Positions 25,070 through 33,193 of a DNA stretch of 64,000 nucleotides are shown here, piece by piece; position 1 is the stretch's first letter; each line of letters begins with the position of its first letter. The notes below the pieces were generated by a model, which saw nothing but the letters and a program-made list of their open reading frames with translations, was not told the origin of the DNA and did no database searches. A program made the position numbers and the translations under genes. The stretch is from a virus. The stretch covers positions 95,492-159,491 of the IMG/VR virus record IMGVR_UViG_3300023174_006137. The stretch is one strand, 5' to 3'.

Positions 25070-25780
25070 ATGGGTAAAAAATGGACTAATCAAACAAAAA
25101 TATTACACGGAAAGAAAAAAGAATTAGGTATAAAAAAATTAACTATTGCAAATTGCAAAAAATATCCAAATAATCCTTACCAACTTATTTTTGATGGCGT
25201 ACATGTTGCTTTTTTTCCTGATTGGAACAAAGCTTTTTCAGCGATAGACGAAGTTGTAAAAAATGGTATTGATTTTGTGCGTGAGATAAATAAAAGGGTA
25301 ATTAAAAATCTTGAAATAAATGATGGTCAAATGAGGTGTTATAGATGTAATATGTTTAAACACATAGATTCATTTAAATATGGTCATAAATATTGTTATG
25401 ATTGTGTTTTGCAAGAAAAAAAAGAATATTATTATTTGAATAAATATAAAATCTCAAAAAATAGGTATTCTAGTTTTGAAAGCTATTTAAACAGCTTAAT
25501 AGGTAAACGAGATAGAAAAGAATTTTTCTCACTCGAAGATTTGATGGATATTCTTAAAAGACAAGACTATAAATGTGCTATAACTAGACAAGAATTTGAG
25601 TTGAAAAAAAATAGTCCAAAATTACCTTCGATTGATAGAATCAATCCTAAATCGAATGGCGGTGACTATAGTTTAGATAATATTCAACTCGTTTGGCATG
25701 GTGTTAATTCATTTAAAAGTAATTGGTCAATGGACTTTCTGATTGAATGCTCTAAACATATAGTTAATAATAATGTTTAA
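25070..25780 (+). CDS. HNH-type endonuclease
   Basis: A 236-residue protein. It has a zinc knuckle CYRCNMF with CYDCVLQ near residue 92, then an HNH-like C-terminal core: CAITRQEF, LPSIDRINPKSNGGDYSLDN and IQLVWHGVN. The first His of HNH is replaced by Asp (SIDRI), as in some phage variants. An ATTAATATATATT box lies upstream. Probably a free-standing mobile endonuclease. Confidence 0.75.
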   Translation: MGKKWTNQTKILHGKKKELGIKKLTIANCKKYPNNPYQLIFDGVHVAFFPDWNKAFSAIDEVVKNGIDFVREINKRVIKNLEINDGQMRCYRCNMFKHIDSFKYGHKYCYDCVLQEKKEYYYLNKYKISKNRYSSFESYLNSLIGKRDRKEFFSLEDLMDILKRQDYKCAITRQEFELKKNSPKLPSIDRINPKSNGGDYSLDNIQLVWHGVNSFKSNWSMDFLIECSKHIVNNNV

Positions 25781-25956
25781 GACTCATATTTACCACCTTT
25801 TCTTTTTCTTTTACAAAACTGACGCTGACTAAATCCGGATGGATTAGAACAATTAATAGATTTTTTATATTTAACACTCCAACGAGATTTCATACCATTT
25901 CTTGGTTTATTATAAGATTCTGATATAAATTCTTCAAAAGTAAAAATTGTTTCCAT
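25777..25956 (-). CDS. Small basic protein with capsid-targeting-like N-terminus
   Basis: From ATG at 25956 the protein has 59 residues and starts METIFTFEEFISESYN, with ISE|S, one of the best matches to the T4-like capsid-targeting and cleavage pattern. The rest is strongly basic (SGFSQRQFCKRKRKGGKYE), like the small internal head proteins of T-even phages. A second ATG two codons upstream (25962) is possible. It is divergent from the beta-barrel gene, with shared palindromic upstream DNA. Confidence 0.7.
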   Translation of the reverse strand: METIFTFEEFISESYNKPRNGMKSRWSVKYKKSINCSNPSGFSQRQFCKRKRKGGKYES

Positions 25957-25957
25957 A

Positions 25958-25991
25958 AACATATATATTTTTTATAAAAAATATATATGTT
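25958..25991. promoter_or_regulatory. Palindromic divergent promoter region
   Basis: An inverted repeat AACATATATATTTT/AAAATATATATGTT lies between the divergent starts at 25956 and 25994. It may hold one AT-rich phage promoter for each direction. Confidence 0.5.
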
Positions 25992-25993
25992 AT

Positions 25994-26815
25994 ATGAAAA
26001 AGTTATTTACATTAATTTTTATTTTATTTTCCTTAACAGCAATAGCACAAACAGATTCTATATTATTATCTTTATCTGGTGGTGGCGAATTTAATTCTGG
26101 AAATGTTAATTCTTCTAAATTAAATTTTATATTAGAGTTATCAGGTTATAAAAATAACCATACTTGGTCTATCACACCTTCCTACAAATATATAGAAAAT
26201 CAAATATCACCATCAAATAAATCTACATCAACACAAAACGAATTTTATTCAGTTCAAAATTATACATTCCAGAATCAAAAACCATTTAAATTAATGTTGT
26301 TTTCAGAATTAGAACATTCCGAAGTAAAGAAAATTGATTTAAGAGCTAATATTGGTTTTGGTGTTGGACATAAATTATATAATAAAAATGGGGTTGATAT
26401 ATCAATTTCAGAAGTTATTTTACCTAACTATTATCAAAATATGGTATTCACAACACCAACTTCTAAAATTGGTATAAAAAATCGCAATAATACCAGCATA
26501 TATGCTTCAACAAGATTAAAATGTGTTTATAAAACAGGTATATTTACTTTTACCAGTATTAATATGATACAACCATCTTTATATACAAAGGATTATGACG
26601 GAACATTAATTAAAACTAATGATAATATTAATTTTAGGAGCAATAATACATTAGATTTTTTAATCAAACATGGTTTTTCATTTGGCGTTGCATATAATTA
26701 TGATTACCAATCTTATTTAAATTATATAAATCGTATTAATAACCTATCTTTATCTAATTCAGATGCACAATTTATATTTTATCTTAAAAAAGGTTTTATA
26801 AAAAAGAAAAATTAA
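25994..26815 (+). CDS. Outer-membrane beta-barrel protein with signal peptide (DUF481-like)
   Basis: A 273-residue protein. The N-terminus MKKLFTLIFILFSLTAIAQT is a clear Sec signal peptide of Bacteroidota style, cut near AIAQ. The mature part has about a dozen alternating amphipathic strands (LNFILELSGYKNNHTWSITPS; FSFGVAYNYDY) and ends in a short aromatic strand, as in outer-membrane barrels of the DUF481/YdiY type. In a phage it could block the receptor against superinfection or alter the envelope; this is inference. The base composition is like its neighbours. Confidence 0.75.
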   Translation: MKKLFTLIFILFSLTAIAQTDSILLSLSGGGEFNSGNVNSSKLNFILELSGYKNNHTWSITPSYKYIENQISPSNKSTSTQNEFYSVQNYTFQNQKPFKLMLFSELEHSEVKKIDLRANIGFGVGHKLYNKNGVDISISEVILPNYYQNMVFTTPTSKIGIKNRNNTSIYASTRLKCVYKTGIFTFTSINMIQPSLYTKDYDGTLIKTNDNINFRSNNTLDFLIKHGFSFGVAYNYDYQSYLNYINRINNLSLSNSDAQFIFYLKKGFIKKKN

Positions 26816-27285
26816 TTAACACCATTATATACCCTTCTTAATAAAGCTAAAATATAAAAATTAGGTTTTATTATTGGATTTTCATTTAAAAAATCAAAAT
26901 ATTTTTCTTCTCCATAAACATCATTTATGAATGTTCCAACAGCGCCAGAACGGGACACACCGGCCAAACAATGCACATAAAACTCTTTTACATGACTATT
27001 TCTTTCAACAAATTCAATAATAGTTTCCGCCTGTTCCCTCGTAAAAAGTTGCATTTCTTGTTGTCCTCGCTTTACTCTTCGTTCATTTTCTTCTTCAGTT
27101 GCGTCATCAAATACCAATCTAAGCACATTAGAATAATTTTGTGGAAAATACGAATGTGGTAAATCTGAATTCATAATGGAAATAAATGCTTTATCTGTAT
27201 CCTCCTGAATTGTTTTATCGGTAGGAATACGCATTCTTTGCATTTTATCATCAAATCTATCTTTAGATAATACTCGAACTATCAT
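26812..27285 (-). CDS. Dual-specificity/tyrosine phosphatase-like protein
   Basis: A 157-residue protein with the CX5R catalytic loop in VHCLAGVSRSGAVGTF near residue 113 and a candidate general-acid Asp upstream (RLVFDDATEEE). This is the cysteine phosphatase fold. Its size fits a minimal dual-specificity enzyme. It could dephosphorylate host proteins or an RNA 5' end. It overlaps the neighbouring start at 27285. Confidence 0.82.
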   Translation of the reverse strand: MIVRVLSKDRFDDKMQRMRIPTDKTIQEDTDKAFISIMNSDLPHSYFPQNYSNVLRLVFDDATEEENERRVKRGQQEMQLFTREQAETIIEFVERNSHVKEFYVHCLAGVSRSGAVGTFINDVYGEEKYFDFLNENPIIKPNFYILALLRRVYNGVN

Positions 27286-27584
27286 TAGTTATATTTTTTA
27301 GCAATTTTTTCAATTATTTCTTCTTCTTCTTTTGTTATTCGTAAATAACTTTTCGCCAAATCAGATAAATTTTTATGAAAATCCATTTCAATCGAACTTT
27401 TCTTTTCTGTTACATAATCCAAAATAAAAGCTTTTTTATCAGGATGATTATTTTTTTTCAAAAGTTCTTTTATATCTTTTTCAGATAATTCATTTATTAA
27501 TTCAAGAAATAATTGTTCCTTTTCCCTTGAACTCATAGACCACATGATGTCATCAATATCGACATCGACGCTTATATAACCCAT
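27285..27584 (-). CDS. Small unknown helical protein
   Basis: A 99-residue charged helical protein (MGYISVDVDIDDIMWSMSSR, then helices rich in Lys and Glu). It shares one base with the phosphatase start, so the two are coupled. No family was recognised. Confidence 0.55.
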   Translation of the reverse strand: MGYISVDVDIDDIMWSMSSREKEQLFLELINELSEKDIKELLKKNNHPDKKAFILDYVTEKKSSIEMDFHKNLSDLAKSYLRITKEEEEIIEKIAKKYN

Positions 27585-27593
27585 ATTTTGTTT

Positions 27594-27710
27594 TTATTTT
27601 TTTCTTCTACATCTCAAAGCTGCTGCCGCAACTGATTTAATTTTTTTAGAAGTTGATGTTTTTAATAATTTTGATGCTTTTGAAGCAATTTTTTTAGATG
27701 TTCTTGCCAT
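27594..27710 (-). CDS. Very small basic protein (Lys/Ala/Ser-rich)
   Basis: A 38-residue ORF starting MARTSKKIASKASKLLKTST and ending AALRCRRKK. The repeated SKK/ASK pattern resembles short histone H1-like or general small basic phage proteins. It follows the 27713 gene by two bases. It could bind DNA or RNA. Confidence 0.6.
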   Translation of the reverse strand: MARTSKKIASKASKLLKTSTSKKIKSVAAAALRCRRKK

Positions 27711-27712
27711 AA

Positions 27713-28477
27713 TTAATCAATCCAATTTTCAATTTTTTCTTCAATAATTTTAAATAATAACTTTTTTGCCTTTTTATGTTTCATATCAGAAATAGTATGA
27801 GCTAAATGAAATTTATCATTTGAACCAGTTTTTAACTTAGCTTTTTCATAAGAAAGTTTATTTTTAGAAAAATAATCATCAAAATTTTCAAAAATAGTTT
27901 TTGTTTTAAGATTATATGCTTTATCTGATTCTAAATCAAAAATATCTAATTCAATTCCCGATTCTAAATCAATTTCTTCATAATCAGTATCATTTAAAAT
28001 AGATTCAATTTTTTTATCACGATTTATTGCTTTAGCTAAATCTTTATATTTTTCCAAATCTTCAACACAAGGTTGCCAAACATATTCATTTTTATAATAC
28101 AATGTCCATTCTTCAGAATATACATCACCATTTATATCATTCGTCCAAATTTTATCTATTAAACGACAACATAAACGCATCCATTTTATTTGTTCCGGCA
28201 AATCAACAGGATAATATTTACCAACTTTGCATTTTCTTTCAAATTCATTAGCAGTTTTTTCTAATTTAAAACGCCAAATTTTTATTATATCATCATAACC
28301 AAAATCAGTATCTTTCCAAACAATTTTGGCCCATTTAAATATATTTGAAATGCCTTTTTTAAAATTATAATAAGGAATTTCAAATCTATATGTTTTAGTA
28401 TAAGACCACCAACTCTCTAATCTTTCAATTAGAGTATCTTTTTGTCTTTTCTTTTTATAAATATCTGTTAAATTCAT
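27713..28477 (-). CDS. Unknown protein with internal copy of the RxxxIxxIL motif
   Basis: A 254-residue aromatic-rich protein. Around residue 150 it contains AINRDKKIESILNDTDYEE, which resembles the C-terminal tail of nine small proteins here but is internal, followed by another 100 residues. It overlaps the start of the downstream reading frame region and sits directly after tyrS. Function unknown. Confidence 0.55.
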   Translation of the reverse strand: MNLTDIYKKKRQKDTLIERLESWWSYTKTYRFEIPYYNFKKGISNIFKWAKIVWKDTDFGYDDIIKIWRFKLEKTANEFERKCKVGKYYPVDLPEQIKWMRLCCRLIDKIWTNDINGDVYSEEWTLYYKNEYVWQPCVEDLEKYKDLAKAINRDKKIESILNDTDYEEIDLESGIELDIFDLESDKAYNLKTKTIFENFDDYFSKNKLSYEKAKLKTGSNDKFHLAHTISDMKHKKAKKLLFKIIEEKIENWID

Positions 28478-29544
28478 ATTATTTTGGCAAAATTACGCTT
28501 TCCAACTTTTATTATATCACCAGTTTTTATTTCAAATTCTTCAGTAACTTTTTCGCCATTTACTTTCACAGCATTAGATTTCAATAATCTTCTAGCATCT
28601 GATTTAGAACCCTTAATTATTTTACTTACTATTTCAACAAGATTTCCAACTGATAATTCAATCATATCTTCAGGAATTTGCTTACTTTGTATTACTGATT
28701 CAAAATGAATTTTAGCCATTTCTGCTAATTCTTCATTCCATATTTCAGTTGTTATTTGAAAAGCCAATTCTTTCTTTTGCTCCATTGGATGCTTAATTTC
28801 AATTTTATCAAAGAAAATTGGCAACCATTCATTCATAGTTTCATCAGAAATAGACATACATTTTCCAAAAACATCTTCTGGAGAATCATTTAAATTAATA
28901 GTATTGTTAAATGATTTTGACATTTTTCTACCATCTAATCCATTAATTACAGGTGTCATTATACAAACTTGTGGTTCAATACCATTAATAGTTTGCAACT
29001 CACGTCCTTTAATCATATTAAGTAATTGATCTTGACCACCGATTTCAAAATTAGATTTCAATACTACACTATCTATACCTTGTAATAAGGGATATACTAA
29101 TTCTTGCATTGATATTCCTGAACCATTTTGTATTCGATTTTGAAAAGAATCACGATTTAATAAATCTTGAACCGTAAATTTTGATAAAATAGACATTATA
29201 TCAACTAAAGTCATTTTATCAAACCATTCATTATTAAAATGAATAGTTATATCATCGCCTAGTATTCTTTTTATTTGTGGTAAAATGCAACTTGTATTTT
29301 CTAATACAACTTCTTTTTCCAACATAGGCCTAGTAGAATCTCTACCTGTAGCATCACCAATTGTAGAAGTAAATGTACCTAATACAATATGTATATCACA
29401 ACCATCATTCTTCAACAATTTAACAATTCTTAAAGGCAATAAATGACCTAAATGCAGCGAAGTCCCAGAAGGATCAATACCAAATTTAACTATACCTTTC
29501 TTTTGAAAAAGATTTGTATTTTCGGGAAATGTAGAAAATTTCAT
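28474..29544 (-). CDS. tyrS: Tyrosyl-tRNA synthetase
   Basis: From ATG at 29544 the protein has 356 residues. HLGH (near 36) is the HIGH motif, FTSTIGDATGR follows the Rossmann core, FEIGGQDQ binds tyrosine, GRKMSKS is the KMSKS loop, and an S4 RNA-binding domain ends the protein (SDARRLLKSNAVKVNG). It resembles the TyrZ type and is shorter than the usual 400 residues. A tRNA-Tyr pair is encoded in operon D. A TTTG-N20-TATCTTTG promoter lies so close that the mRNA may be leaderless. Confidence 0.94.
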   Translation of the reverse strand: MKFSTFPENTNLFQKKGIVKFGIDPSGTSLHLGHLLPLRIVKLLKNDGCDIHIVLGTFTSTIGDATGRDSTRPMLEKEVVLENTSCILPQIKRILGDDITIHFNNEWFDKMTLVDIMSILSKFTVQDLLNRDSFQNRIQNGSGISMQELVYPLLQGIDSVVLKSNFEIGGQDQLLNMIKGRELQTINGIEPQVCIMTPVINGLDGRKMSKSFNNTINLNDSPEDVFGKCMSISDETMNEWLPIFFDKIEIKHPMEQKKELAFQITTEIWNEELAEMAKIHFESVIQSKQIPEDMIELSVGNLVEIVSKIIKGSKSDARRLLKSNAVKVNGEKVTEEFEIKTGDIIKVGKRNFAKII

Positions 29545-29550
29545 AATAAG

Positions 29551-29582
29551 CAAAGATAAGAAAAAAAATTTAAGAAAACAAA
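29551..29582 (-). promoter_or_regulatory. Host-type promoter of tyrS
   Basis: Minus-strand TTTG, 20 bases, TATCTTTG ending six bases before the ATG, implying a very short or absent 5' UTR. Confidence 0.7.
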
Positions 29583-29590
29583 TAAAATTT

Positions 29591-30154
29591 TTAACTTATT
29601 TTACTTTTAAGAAAATCATCAAATTTACTAACCAATGATATTGATTTAGCTAAAATATCCTTTTTTTCTTCGTCGAATTTATATTTACCAAAATAACTAT
29701 TTTGAAAATGTAATCTTAATAAATTAACATCATCTAAAATTGAATTATTTGGATATTTTTTATCATATGAATTTTTAATAAAATGATACATCATATTACT
29801 TGGCTCAGTAAAAATACCTTCAATATCACAATTTTTTAATCTATCATATGCTTTTCCATATTCAGTTTTTTTACCAAAAATAGAATTAACTATTGTTTTA
29901 AAACTTTCATTATATGATTTAATTGTAAAATATTTTTTAAAAGTATTTACACCACAAGTTTGACTATATTCGTCATCATGATATATTTTATAATAATTTT
30001 TACCTTTTGTATCAGTTTTTAATTGATATTTATATTCTTCACCACTATTAAATCCTTCTAAGCCTGAAACGCCAAGTGGTTCATCTTTACAAACACAAAT
30101 ACCTTCTTCTTTTATTTCATTAGCTTCGTTAAAAGCAATCCAATTTTTAATCAT
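29591..30154 (-). CDS. Unknown protein with capsid-targeting-like N-terminus
   Basis: A 187-residue protein beginning MIKNWIAFNEANEIKEEG, a variant of the recurrent N-terminal motif. Its body is charged and lacks a recognised domain. Its 5' part is duplicated as a decayed copy at 30862-31022. It overlaps the stop of the ART-like gene by four bases. Confidence 0.6.
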   Translation of the reverse strand: MIKNWIAFNEANEIKEEGICVCKDEPLGVSGLEGFNSGEEYKYQLKTDTKGKNYYKIYHDDEYSQTCGVNTFKKYFTIKSYNESFKTIVNSIFGKKTEYGKAYDRLKNCDIEGIFTEPSNMMYHFIKNSYDKKYPNNSILDDVNLLRLHFQNSYFGKYKFDEEKKDILAKSISLVSKFDDFLKSKIS

Positions 30155-30858
30155 AAATTATTTTTAATTATTTTTATGTATGATGGATGTATATTATCAT
30201 AAGTAAAATAACCGCCATAAAAATTAGGATCAGTGTGTAACATTAAATTATCCTCTCGACAATCTATTTCTAATAAAGCGTATAAATCATTATCTATTCT
30301 TTTTAAAAGAGTCAATAAATTATTATAATTATTTTCATCAACAAAAACATAAATTCTTTCAGGATGATCTGATTTTTTATTTTTTGATTTAGGATACAAT
30401 CCTTTCTTAAGGATATTAGGCAAAAACTTACTTTTTGTAAGATGATATACATAGTCAGGACAAATTACATTATTAGTATATATACCATCTTCGTATTTTG
30501 ATTCAAATTTAATAAAAATAGTATCTGATAATTTAATTTTATCTAAATTTTTTTTATCTTCTATTTCATGCCATTTAAAATTTTCCTCATTATTGTCTCT
30601 AAATTTTAATTTAAAATTAGAAGGATAATAACCATAGAGATTTGAATAATTCATTATTAACGATTTTAATAAATCAATATCTAAATTAGAATTTTTAATA
30701 ATTATTATTATTTCAAATTTAGATTTAGCACCGACTTGATTTTTTATTCTCCATTTTGATAAGTCAAAAGAAATTAATTCTGCTGATTTTTTAGAATCAT
30801 GCGAAACAATGAGTCCTTCTTTAATTTCAATTATAAATTTTTCATAACTTTTAATCAT
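30151..30858 (-). CDS. ADP-ribosyltransferase-fold-like protein with capsid-targeting-like N-terminus
   Basis: A 235-residue protein starting MIKSYEKFIIEIKEG (IKE|G as a possible cleavage site). The C-terminal half has YVYHLTKSKFLPNILKKGL, HPERIYVFV, ALLEIDCRE and YDNIHPSYIKII, the recalled order of the ART/RNA 2'-phosphotransferase-like fold found in phage proteins. T4 Alt, a packaged and injected ADP-ribosyltransferase, is the obvious precedent. Catalytic residues are not certain. Confidence 0.6.
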   Translation of the reverse strand: MIKSYEKFIIEIKEGLIVSHDSKKSAELISFDLSKWRIKNQVGAKSKFEIIIIIKNSNLDIDLLKSLIMNYSNLYGYYPSNFKLKFRDNNEENFKWHEIEDKKNLDKIKLSDTIFIKFESKYEDGIYTNNVICPDYVYHLTKSKFLPNILKKGLYPKSKNKKSDHPERIYVFVDENNYNNLLTLLKRIDNDLYALLEIDCREDNLMLHTDPNFYGGYFTYDNIHPSYIKIIKNNL

Positions 30859-30861
30859 ATA

Positions 30862-31022
30862 TCTTATAATAATCTTTACCTTTGTATCAGTTTTGAATTG
30901 ATATTTATACTAATTGCCACAATTAAATCTCTCTAAACCAGAATAACATACGATTCATCTTTACAAATATCTTCTTCTTTTATTTGATTAGCTTCATTAA
31001 AAGCAATCCAATTTTTAATCAT
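30862..31022 (-). pseudogene. Decayed duplicate of the 5' part of gene 29591
   Basis: The minus strand from 31022 reads MIKNWIAFNEANQIKEED, then shifts into a stop after 29 codons. The DNA remains clearly alignable with 29991-30154, with several deletions. The N-terminal signal-like part is the best preserved section. Confidence 0.8.
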
Positions 31023-31036
31023 ACTTTATATATTTA

Positions 31037-31222
31037 TTATAAATAATAAGTATCTGTTGGAAGTGACTTTATTTTTTGTTCTTCCAATTGCTTATCCATT
31101 ATATTAATAGCAGCTATATGATTTGGTTTATCTAATATAATTACTTTATCTTCTTCTCTAAGTTTATCCATAATTATATGAGTTTTGCTTATTTTATTTG
31201 GTTTATATTCTTTTTCTTCCAT
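31037..31222 (-). CDS. Small unknown protein
   Basis: A 61-residue charged protein (MEEKEYKPNKISKTHIIMDK...) ending PTDTYYL. No domain was recognised. It follows the 50-residue ORF at 31226 with a three-base gap. Confidence 0.5.
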   Translation of the reverse strand: MEEKEYKPNKISKTHIIMDKLREEDKVIILDKPNHIAAINIMDKQLEEQKIKSLPTDTYYL

Positions 31223-31225
31223 ATA

Positions 31226-31378
31226 TTATATATTCTCTTTGATTTCTTCTTCTTTCCATCCTTCTTCTTCATAATATGAGTATTGTTCACGCAATTTCAT
31301 ACCTTCAGTTGGTTCCAAAATGACTAATGCTTCAGGATTTAATTTCTGAAGCATTTCAATAAGTTCTTTTACTTTCAT
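31226..31378 (-). CDS. Small acidic ORF downstream of operon D
   Basis: A 50-residue ORF, MKVKELIEMLQKLNPEALVI and onward, ending EEEIKENI. The pattern (KVKELIEML..LNP-ALVI) is like a short helix-strand motif common in small phage proteins. Its ATG lies directly next to the tRNA-like sequence at 31380. Confidence 0.6.
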   Translation of the reverse strand: MKVKELIEMLQKLNPEALVILEPTEGMKLREQYSYYEEEGWKEEEIKENI

Positions 31379-31379
31379 A

Positions 31380-31485
31380 GAGTCAAAGCAGGAATCGAAC
31401 CTGCGATTGCTTTACCATACAGAGTGCCATTAGCCGTTAATCTCAACCTTTGGAGGTGCTTATGTTGCCACTACACTATTTGACT
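31380..31485 (-). tRNA. Atypical tRNA-like gene, anticodon not determined
   Basis: Acceptor AGTCAAA/TTTGACT and T-arm GCAGG-TTCGATT-CCTGC are perfect, and a D-arm GTGT/ACAT is present. The 58 nt between them form no normal anticodon arm. The discriminator is C73, otherwise typical of His. It may be inserted, interrupted or decayed. Confidence 0.6.
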
Positions 31486-31505
31486 ATTTTTTATATTTTT
31501 GATTT

Positions 31506-32036
31506 TTATGAAAGTTTATATCTTTTTTCTTTCATTTTATTAATACGGTTTTTAAAATCAAGTAAAAAAGATTCAGGTATTCTAATTCCCCTTTCTTCAA
31601 ATTCTTTTAAAATTTCTTCTTCTGTAAAACACCAATCAGCAATACCTTCTGCCCACATATTTAAATATAATCCCCAAGATTTTTTACCAATTATAACTGA
31701 TTTCAATATATTTGGATGTCTGCAAATTATTTTTCTTGTTTTAAAGTATCCATCATCAAATAATCTAAATCCTTCTCTGCTACATGTAGAATTTATATCA
31801 AATTCTACTTCTATGTTTTCGCCACAGAATGTTAATAGTCCAGAACGATATACTTTTAAAAAGAAATTAAATTTTTCATTAAAACTATCAGAAAATTTTC
31901 GTAATTTACGACTATGACGAGTGCCATATTTAGATTGAGTAATTTGTTTTTTTTGTTTAAAGTCGTAAGAGGATTGAGTTCCCGTTACGACTAAATTGCG
32001 ACCAGCGTGGTGCCTCCGAAATTTTGATTCATAGTT
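31506..32036 (-). pseudogene. Long open frame without a start codon, unknown protein
   Basis: The frame is open from the TAA just upstream of 32036 to the stop at 31506 (about 176 codons). It reads as protein-like sequence, for example NYESKFRRHHAGRNLVVTGT, FNFFLKVYRSGLLTF and GKKSWGLYLNMWAEGIADW. There is no ATG or GTG; the first TTG is at 31706. An ATG next to the 5' end is one frame off. It may be a decayed gene or use a rare start or frameshift. It lies directly downstream of tRNA-Ala. Confidence 0.5.
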
Positions 32037-32053
32037 TTATTTTTTATTTTTAG

Positions 32054-32126
32054 TGGAGAATGACGGTTACGATCCGACTACTTAGGTTTGCAAAACCCAT
32101 GTTTTACCAATTACAACTAATTCCCC
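32054..32126 (-). tRNA. tRNA-Ala(TGC) with swapped T-loop
   Basis: Acceptor GGGGAAT/ATTCTCC, D-stem GTTG/AAAC-type, anticodon stem TGGGT/ACCTA, loop TTTGCAA, T-loop ATCGTAA, A73. Confidence 0.9.
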
Positions 32127-32130
32127 TCTT

Positions 32131-32194
32131 AATGAAATGTCAACTGTTCCGGTTGGTGTTTTAAATCTTTCAATCCGTGGTTGACACTTCATTT
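32131..32194 (-). ncRNA. Structured spacer element between tRNA genes
   Basis: A 14 bp stem AATGAAGTGTCAAC/GTTGACATTTCATT with one mismatch encloses a second stem CGG(A)TTG/CAACCG. It is not a tRNA and has no T run. It may be a processing signal or small RNA inside the operon D transcript. Confidence 0.5.
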
Positions 32195-32197
32195 TTG

Positions 32198-32271
32198 AGT
32201 CGATAACCGGGTTCGAACCGGCTCTATTCCAGCATGGCAAGCTGGTGCACCACCAATTATGCGTTATCGAC
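32198..32271 (-). tRNA. tRNA-Gly(GCC), 5' end overlapped by an endonuclease gene
   Basis: Acceptor GTCGATA/TATCGAC, anticodon stem CCAGC/GCTGG, loop TTGCCAT, T-loop TTCGAAC, U73 as expected for Gly. Its first 15 bases are also the last codons of the GIY-YIG gene. Confidence 0.93.
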
Positions 32272-32913
32272 TTTTTTAATAATTCTACCTTTTATCCATC
32301 CCATACTCAAATATTGATTTAAATCCATTTTTTTAATTTTTTTATTTCCAAATTCAAAATGATATATCCAACAAGTTCCATACTGTGAGTTTTTTTCTCC
32401 TTTTTGATTTTCTGAATTTTTTTCTCCTATTTTGATTTTTGTCTCTTCTTTATGCTTTTTGCCAGTCCAATTAGGAGGATTCTTCAATACACCTAATTCT
32501 CTGAGTTTTTTATTCTGTATAATCATTCTTTCTTTATTTCTTTTTATAAATTCAGGATTATTCCAGTTAATTTTATTCATAGAGATAGCCGCCTTTTTAT
32601 TTTTTTCTTTTCTTAAAATAATATTATTATTTATAGATTCAAAACAATCGCCACCTATAATTATGTTATAAACATCAGTTCTTTTTATAAACTCCTCATT
32701 AACTATTTCTCTTTCTTTCAAATATGCTTCATTTTCATCAGTAAATATGAATAATATTTCTTTTCTAAAATTTTCTATTCCATATTTTTGTATTGCTCTT
32801 TTTATATATTTTCCACTACCCATATATTCGTCATCTAAATTATTTGTAGAGTGTTTTCCTATATAAAATTTTCCATTTAATATATTTTCTATTTTGTAAA
32901 TTGTATGTAACAT
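32257..32913 (-). CDS. GIY-YIG homing endonuclease
   Basis: A 218-residue protein. TIYKIENILNGKFYIGKHS at the N-terminus is the GIY-YIG core, with GSGKYIKRAIQKYG following. NUMOD3-like DNA-binding segments (WTGKKHKEETKIKIGE) fill the second half. It sits between two tRNA-Gly genes in operon D, and its last five codons (VDNA-stop) lie inside the 5' end of tRNA-Gly(GCC). The mobile gene thus ends exactly within its presumed target tRNA. Confidence 0.9.
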   Translation of the reverse strand: MLHTIYKIENILNGKFYIGKHSTNNLDDEYMGSGKYIKRAIQKYGIENFRKEILFIFTDENEAYLKEREIVNEEFIKRTDVYNIIIGGDCFESINNNIILRKEKNKKAAISMNKINWNNPEFIKRNKERMIIQNKKLRELGVLKNPPNWTGKKHKEETKIKIGEKNSENQKGEKNSQYGTCWIYHFEFGNKKIKKMDLNQYLSMGWIKGRIIKKVDNA

Positions 32914-32965
32914 AATTTTAAACTATTTTATTTATATATAAAATAGTTCGAGTCCTGTTACTCAG

Positions 32966-33036
32966 AGCAGAATGTGGGAATCAAACCCCGTCTCCACGTT
33001 GGAAGCGTGGCACTTTATCATTAAGCTACATTCTGC
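32966..33036 (-). tRNA. tRNA-Gly(TCC)
   Basis: Acceptor GCAGAAT/ATTCTGC, anticodon stem CCACG/CGTGG, loop CTTCCAA, T-loop TTTGATT with a weak T-stem, U73. Confidence 0.88.
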
Positions 33037-33042
33037 ATTTCG

Positions 33043-33114
33043 AACTACCGAGCGGTTACGATCCGCCTACTCCGGGGTGAAAACCCAGTATTTTCCCGAT
33101 TAAACTACGGTAGC
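33043..33114 (-). tRNA. tRNA-Glu(TTC) with swapped T-loop
   Basis: Acceptor GCTACCG/CGGTAGT, anticodon stem CTGGG/CCCGG, loop TTTTCAC, T-loop ATCGTAA. Confidence 0.88.
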
Positions 33115-33122
33115 ATTTTTTG

Positions 33123-33193
33123 TAGCACCGAGGGGTTACGATCCCCCGACTGATCCTTGAAAGGGACCCGATTTACCATTAATCTACGGTGCC
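33123..33193 (-). tRNA. tRNA-Glu(TTC) with swapped T-loop, second copy
   Basis: Acceptor GGCACCG/CGGTGCT, anticodon stem GGTCC/GGATC, loop CTTTCAA, T-stem GGGGG/CCCCT with loop ATCGTAA. Confidence 0.88.
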
